Source: a bacterium (GTDB lineage: Bacteria > Hydrothermota > Tepidihabitantia > SM23-42 > JAOAFX01). Taken from it: DNA of 56,770 bases. Shown here in pieces: positions 55,096 to 56,770 of the stretch (within the stretch, counting starts at the first letter, position 1; every line of letters begins with the position of its first letter). A program made the position numbers and the translations under genes. The notes beneath the pieces were generated by a model, which saw only the letters and a list, made by a program, of their open reading frames with translations, did no database searches and had not been told where the DNA came from. The DNA lies in the NCBI GenBank assembly GCA_036382775.1, contig DASVHD010000045.1, forward strand, positions 1-56,770, given 5' to 3'.

Positions 55096-55520
55096 CCTTC
55101 CTCCACCGTAATGCCCATGCTGCGCGCCGTTCCGGCGATTATCTTGATGGCCTGTTCCAATGACTGCGCGTTAAGATCTTTCATCTTCCGCTGGGCGATA
55201 TCCTCGACCTGTTTCTTGGTCACTTTGCCGACCTTCTCCCGGTTAGGTATCGCCGAACCTTTGGCAATGCCCGCCGCCTGCTTAAGAAGAACTGCGGCCG
55301 GGGGGCTCTTAAGGATAAAGGTGAAGGTTCGGTCATTATAGATCGTCACGACCGCGGGGATGATCAGTCCCGCGAGGTTCTTGGTATCGGCATTGAAGGC
55401 CTTGCAGAATTCCATTATATTCACGCCGTGCTGGCCCAGAGCAGGACCGACCGGAGGCGCAGGCGTGGCGCTGCCGGCGGCGAGCTGCAATTTAACGATA
55501 GCGATAACTTTTTTAGCCAT
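55092..55520 (-). CDS. rplK: Ribosomal protein L11
   Basis: Binds the GTPase-associated region of 23S rRNA; needed for RelA-type stringent signalling in characterised bacteria. 142 residues with [20 protein letters not shown] and the [12 protein letters not shown] block. AAAGGAG lies 6 nt before the ATG. A repeat-bearing 102-nt gap separates it from nusG, so a promoter or processing site could lie there, though I see no consensus. Confidence 0.98.
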   Translation of the reverse strand: MAKKVIAIVKLQLAAGSATPAPPVGPALGQHGVNIMEFCKAFNADTKNLAGLIIPAVVTIYNDRTFTFILKSPPAAVLLKQAAGIAKGSAIPNREKVGKVTKKQVEDIAQRKMKDLNAQSLEQAIKIIAGTARSMGITVEEG

Positions 55521-55542
55521 GCCTAAACTCCTTTAGCTGCCC

Positions 55543-55620
55543 AAATGGTAACTGGTTAAAAGGTTAAATGGTAAAATCTGTGTTTCATTTAACCAATTGT
55601 TATTTAACAATTTAACCATA
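55543..55620. repeat. 8-bp-period inverted repeat tract inside the ribosomal operon
   Basis: The left arm is TGGTAACT, GGTTAAAA, GGTTAAAT, GGTAAAAT. The right arm is CATTTAAC, CAATTGTT, ATTTAACA, ATTTAACC. The arms are complementary. It sits between rplK and nusG. Confidence 0.65.
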
Positions 55621-55622
55621 TT

Positions 55623-56147
55623 TTAGAAGCTCTTCAGCTGGTGGAAACCCAACTCGATGGGCGTTGGTCTTCCGAATATAACCACGACGACCTTAACCTT
55701 TTCCCGTTCAGGGTATACGGCTTCGATCGTTCCGATAAAATCGGTGAAAGGACCGTCAATGACCGTGACCCGCTCGCCTTTGGCAAACGGGATCTTGGTG
55801 ATGACCTTTGTTTTGGCTTCTTCCACCTGGGTCAAGAGCGCATCCTTTTCTTCTTCGCTCAACGGTATCGGTTTATTCTTCAGGCCGAGGAAATGCGTGA
55901 CACCCGGGATCGAGTTGACGATCTGAAGCGTTTCATCGGATGGATCCATTTCGATGATGATGTAGCCGGGGTAGAGCCTCCGTTCCTCAACGATCTTTTT
56001 CCCTTTTTTGACCCGCACCAGGTTTTCGATGGGGATGATGATCTTGCCAAAACGCTCGGCCATGTTCTTTTCGTTGATCACGCGTTGTAAGATCCGCTTG
56101 ACTTTCTGCTCGTGCCCGGTCAGGGTATGAACGACGAAGCACTCCAT
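55623..56147 (-). CDS. nusG: Transcription termination/antitermination protein NusG
   Basis: Binds RNA polymerase and couples it to ribosome or Rho. The 174-residue protein has the NGN domain (MECFVVHTLTGHEQKVKR, YPGYIIIEMD) and a C-terminal KOW domain (FAKGERVTVIDGPFTDFIGT). The ATG begins 3 nt after the secE stop. No extra inserted domain. Identity is secure. Confidence 0.98.
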   Translation of the reverse strand: MECFVVHTLTGHEQKVKRILQRVINEKNMAERFGKIIIPIENLVRVKKGKKIVEERRLYPGYIIIEMDPSDETLQIVNSIPGVTHFLGLKNKPIPLSEEEKDALLTQVEEAKTKVITKIPFAKGERVTVIDGPFTDFIGTIEAVYPEREKVKVVVVIFGRPTPIELGFHQLKSF

Positions 56148-56150
56148 GGG

Positions 56151-56336
56151 TTATTTCACCACCAAGCTAAGAGCGGAAGAAAAAATCGTATCCAGGATAA
56201 AAATTATGATGGCCATCAACGCCGATATTATGATCACCACGATCGTGGAGTTCATAAGTTCGCTGCGCGTCGGCCACGCCACTTTCTTCATTTCATTCCA
56301 GATCTCTTTCAAGTAATTGATCAATCTATTTATCAC
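56151..56336 (-). CDS. secE: Preprotein translocase subunit SecE
   Basis: Small essential subunit of SecYEG. 61 residues with the conserved amphipathic segment EMKKVAWPTRSEL and one transmembrane helix (VVIIISALMAIIIFILDTIF), i.e. the minimal one-TM form. The start is GTG at 56336 with a weak ribosome-binding site (GAGA). It lies between tRNA-Trp and nusG, the usual order. Confidence 0.95.
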   Translation of the reverse strand: MINRLINYLKEIWNEMKKVAWPTRSELMNSTIVVIIISALMAIIIFILDTIFSSALSLVVK

Positions 56337-56352
56337 GATTATCTCGATTTGT

Positions 56353-56428
56353 TGGCAGGCCTGGAGGGATTTGAACCCCCAACCCTCCGGTTTGGAGCCG
56401 GATGCTCTGCCGTTAGAGCTACAGGCCT
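56353..56428 (-). tRNA. tRNA-Trp (anticodon CCA)
   Basis: The acceptor AGGCCTG pairs with CAGGCCT, with discriminator G and an encoded 3' CCA. The anticodon arm is TCCGG-CTCCAAA-CCGGA. It lies within the rpmG-secE interval, the conserved place in many bacteria. It is the only one of four tRNAs here with CCA in the DNA. Confidence 0.96.
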
Positions 56429-56439
56429 ACATTTTTCTT

Positions 56440-56586
56440 TTATTTCACCTCTTTATGCTGAGTGTGCTTCCGGCAGAACCGACAGTACTTTTTGACTTCC
56501 AGACGGGCTTGTTTCTTTTTGTCCTTGGTCGTCGTATAATTCCGGTTCTTGCAACTCTGGCAGGCAAGTGTGATTATGATCCTCAT
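56440..56586 (-). CDS. rpmG: Ribosomal protein L33
   Basis: A 48-residue 50S protein. It starts [20 protein letters not shown] and has two CxxC pairs (CQSC and CRFC), so it is the zinc-binding C+ form. [15 protein letters not shown] is the typical end. It lies directly between tuf and tRNA-Trp. Confidence 0.96.
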   Translation of the reverse strand: MRIIITLACQSCKNRNYTTTKDKKKQARLEVKKYCRFCRKHTQHKEVK

Positions 56587-56599
56587 GTTTTATTTAGCC

Positions 56600-56636
56600 C
56601 TTTCAACCATTTTCTATTTAACCATTTAACCATTTA
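56600..56636. repeat. 8-bp-period tract between tuf and rpmG
   Basis: TTTCAACC, ATTTTCTA, TTTAACCA, TTTAACCA, TTTATTC. Same octamer class as the 43.2- and 55.6-kb tracts, but only one arm is present. Confidence 0.5.
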
Positions 56637-56770
56637 TTCTATTATTTTAGTGACGACGCCGGCGCCCACGGTCTTGCCGCCCTCGCGGATGGCGAACCGC
56701 AAACCTTCCTCGATCGCCACCGGCGTGATCAGCTCAACCTCAAAATTGGCATTGTCGCCCGGCATCACCA
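56634..56770 (-). CDS. tuf: Elongation factor Tu, C-terminal end (5' part beyond window)
   Basis: The last 45 codons of EF-Tu: [20 protein letters not shown], then [20 protein letters not shown] and a TAA at 56634. EF-Tu delivers aminoacyl-tRNA to the ribosome. Only domain 3 residues are visible; the rest lies to the right. Confidence 0.97.
   Translation of the reverse strand, partial: VMPGDNANFEVELITPVAIEEGLRFAIREGGKTVGAGVVTKIIE

Overview
The window reads as about 57 kb of chromosome from an uncultured, Gram-negative-type bacterium of moderate GC. An outer membrane is implied by a TonB-dependent receptor, three SurA/PrsA-type periplasmic isomerases, lipoproteins, and barrel-like proteins ending in Phe. 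PorX and PorY homologues, four secreted proteins with type-A (Por/T9SS-like) C-terminal sorting domains, and two GWxTD-domain proteins point to the wider FCB/candidate-phylum assemblage. A WOR-3-type lineage is my best guess. It is a guess from gene content, not a phylogeny.

Layout. 1-7 kb (minus strand): a MalT-like STAND regulator running off the left edge, the SAM-cycle pair metK-ahcY, and a soluble-adenylyl-cyclase-like protein. 7-11.1 kb (plus): a Cu+-type P-ATPase and formate-THF ligase. 11.1-14.2 kb: two 100-bp palindromic elements in direct orientation flank an AT-rich secreted beta-propeller gene and a truncated pseudogene. 14.3-18.7 kb: two GWxTD proteins, an LVIVD-repeat protein, and the intact paralogue of the pseudogene. 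18.8-27.2 kb: tRNA-Leu followed by tig-clpP-clpX-(GT9-like)-diguanylate cyclase-porY-porX, in which every protein gene overlaps the next. 27.4-36.6 kb: tRNA-Asp with a barrel-like gene, a Cys-cluster protein with an MBL hydrolase, two T9SS-type cargo genes (one C25-like), tRNA-Pro, an M1 peptidase-barrel protein, and a decayed FG-GAP gene. 36.6-45.5 kb: a three-gene PPIase operon divergent from a TonB receptor, an AI-2E/PerM-family permease, and a DNRLRE-type cargo protein. 45.6-56.8 kb: the conserved tuf-rpmG-trnW-secE-nusG-rplKAJL-rpoBC cluster, read on the minus strand.

How it fits together. Much of the accessory content concerns getting proteins out of the cell: ribosome-bound folding (tig), proteolysis (clpXP), outer-membrane biogenesis (three isomerases), and a PorXY pair that in Bacteroidetes controls T9SS. 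Candidate cargoes are also present. No structural T9SS gene (porK/L/M/N, sov) lies in the window.

Expression signals are unusually legible. More than a dozen TTGACA/TATAAT promoters can be read, nearly all with a 16-bp spacer. Several place the start codon 5-7 nt after the -10 box with no Shine-Dalgarno, which suggests leaderless mRNAs alongside ordinary AAGGAGG-led genes. Intergenic DNA is rich in dispersed palindromic repeats and in degenerate 8-bp-period tracts arranged as inverted pairs.
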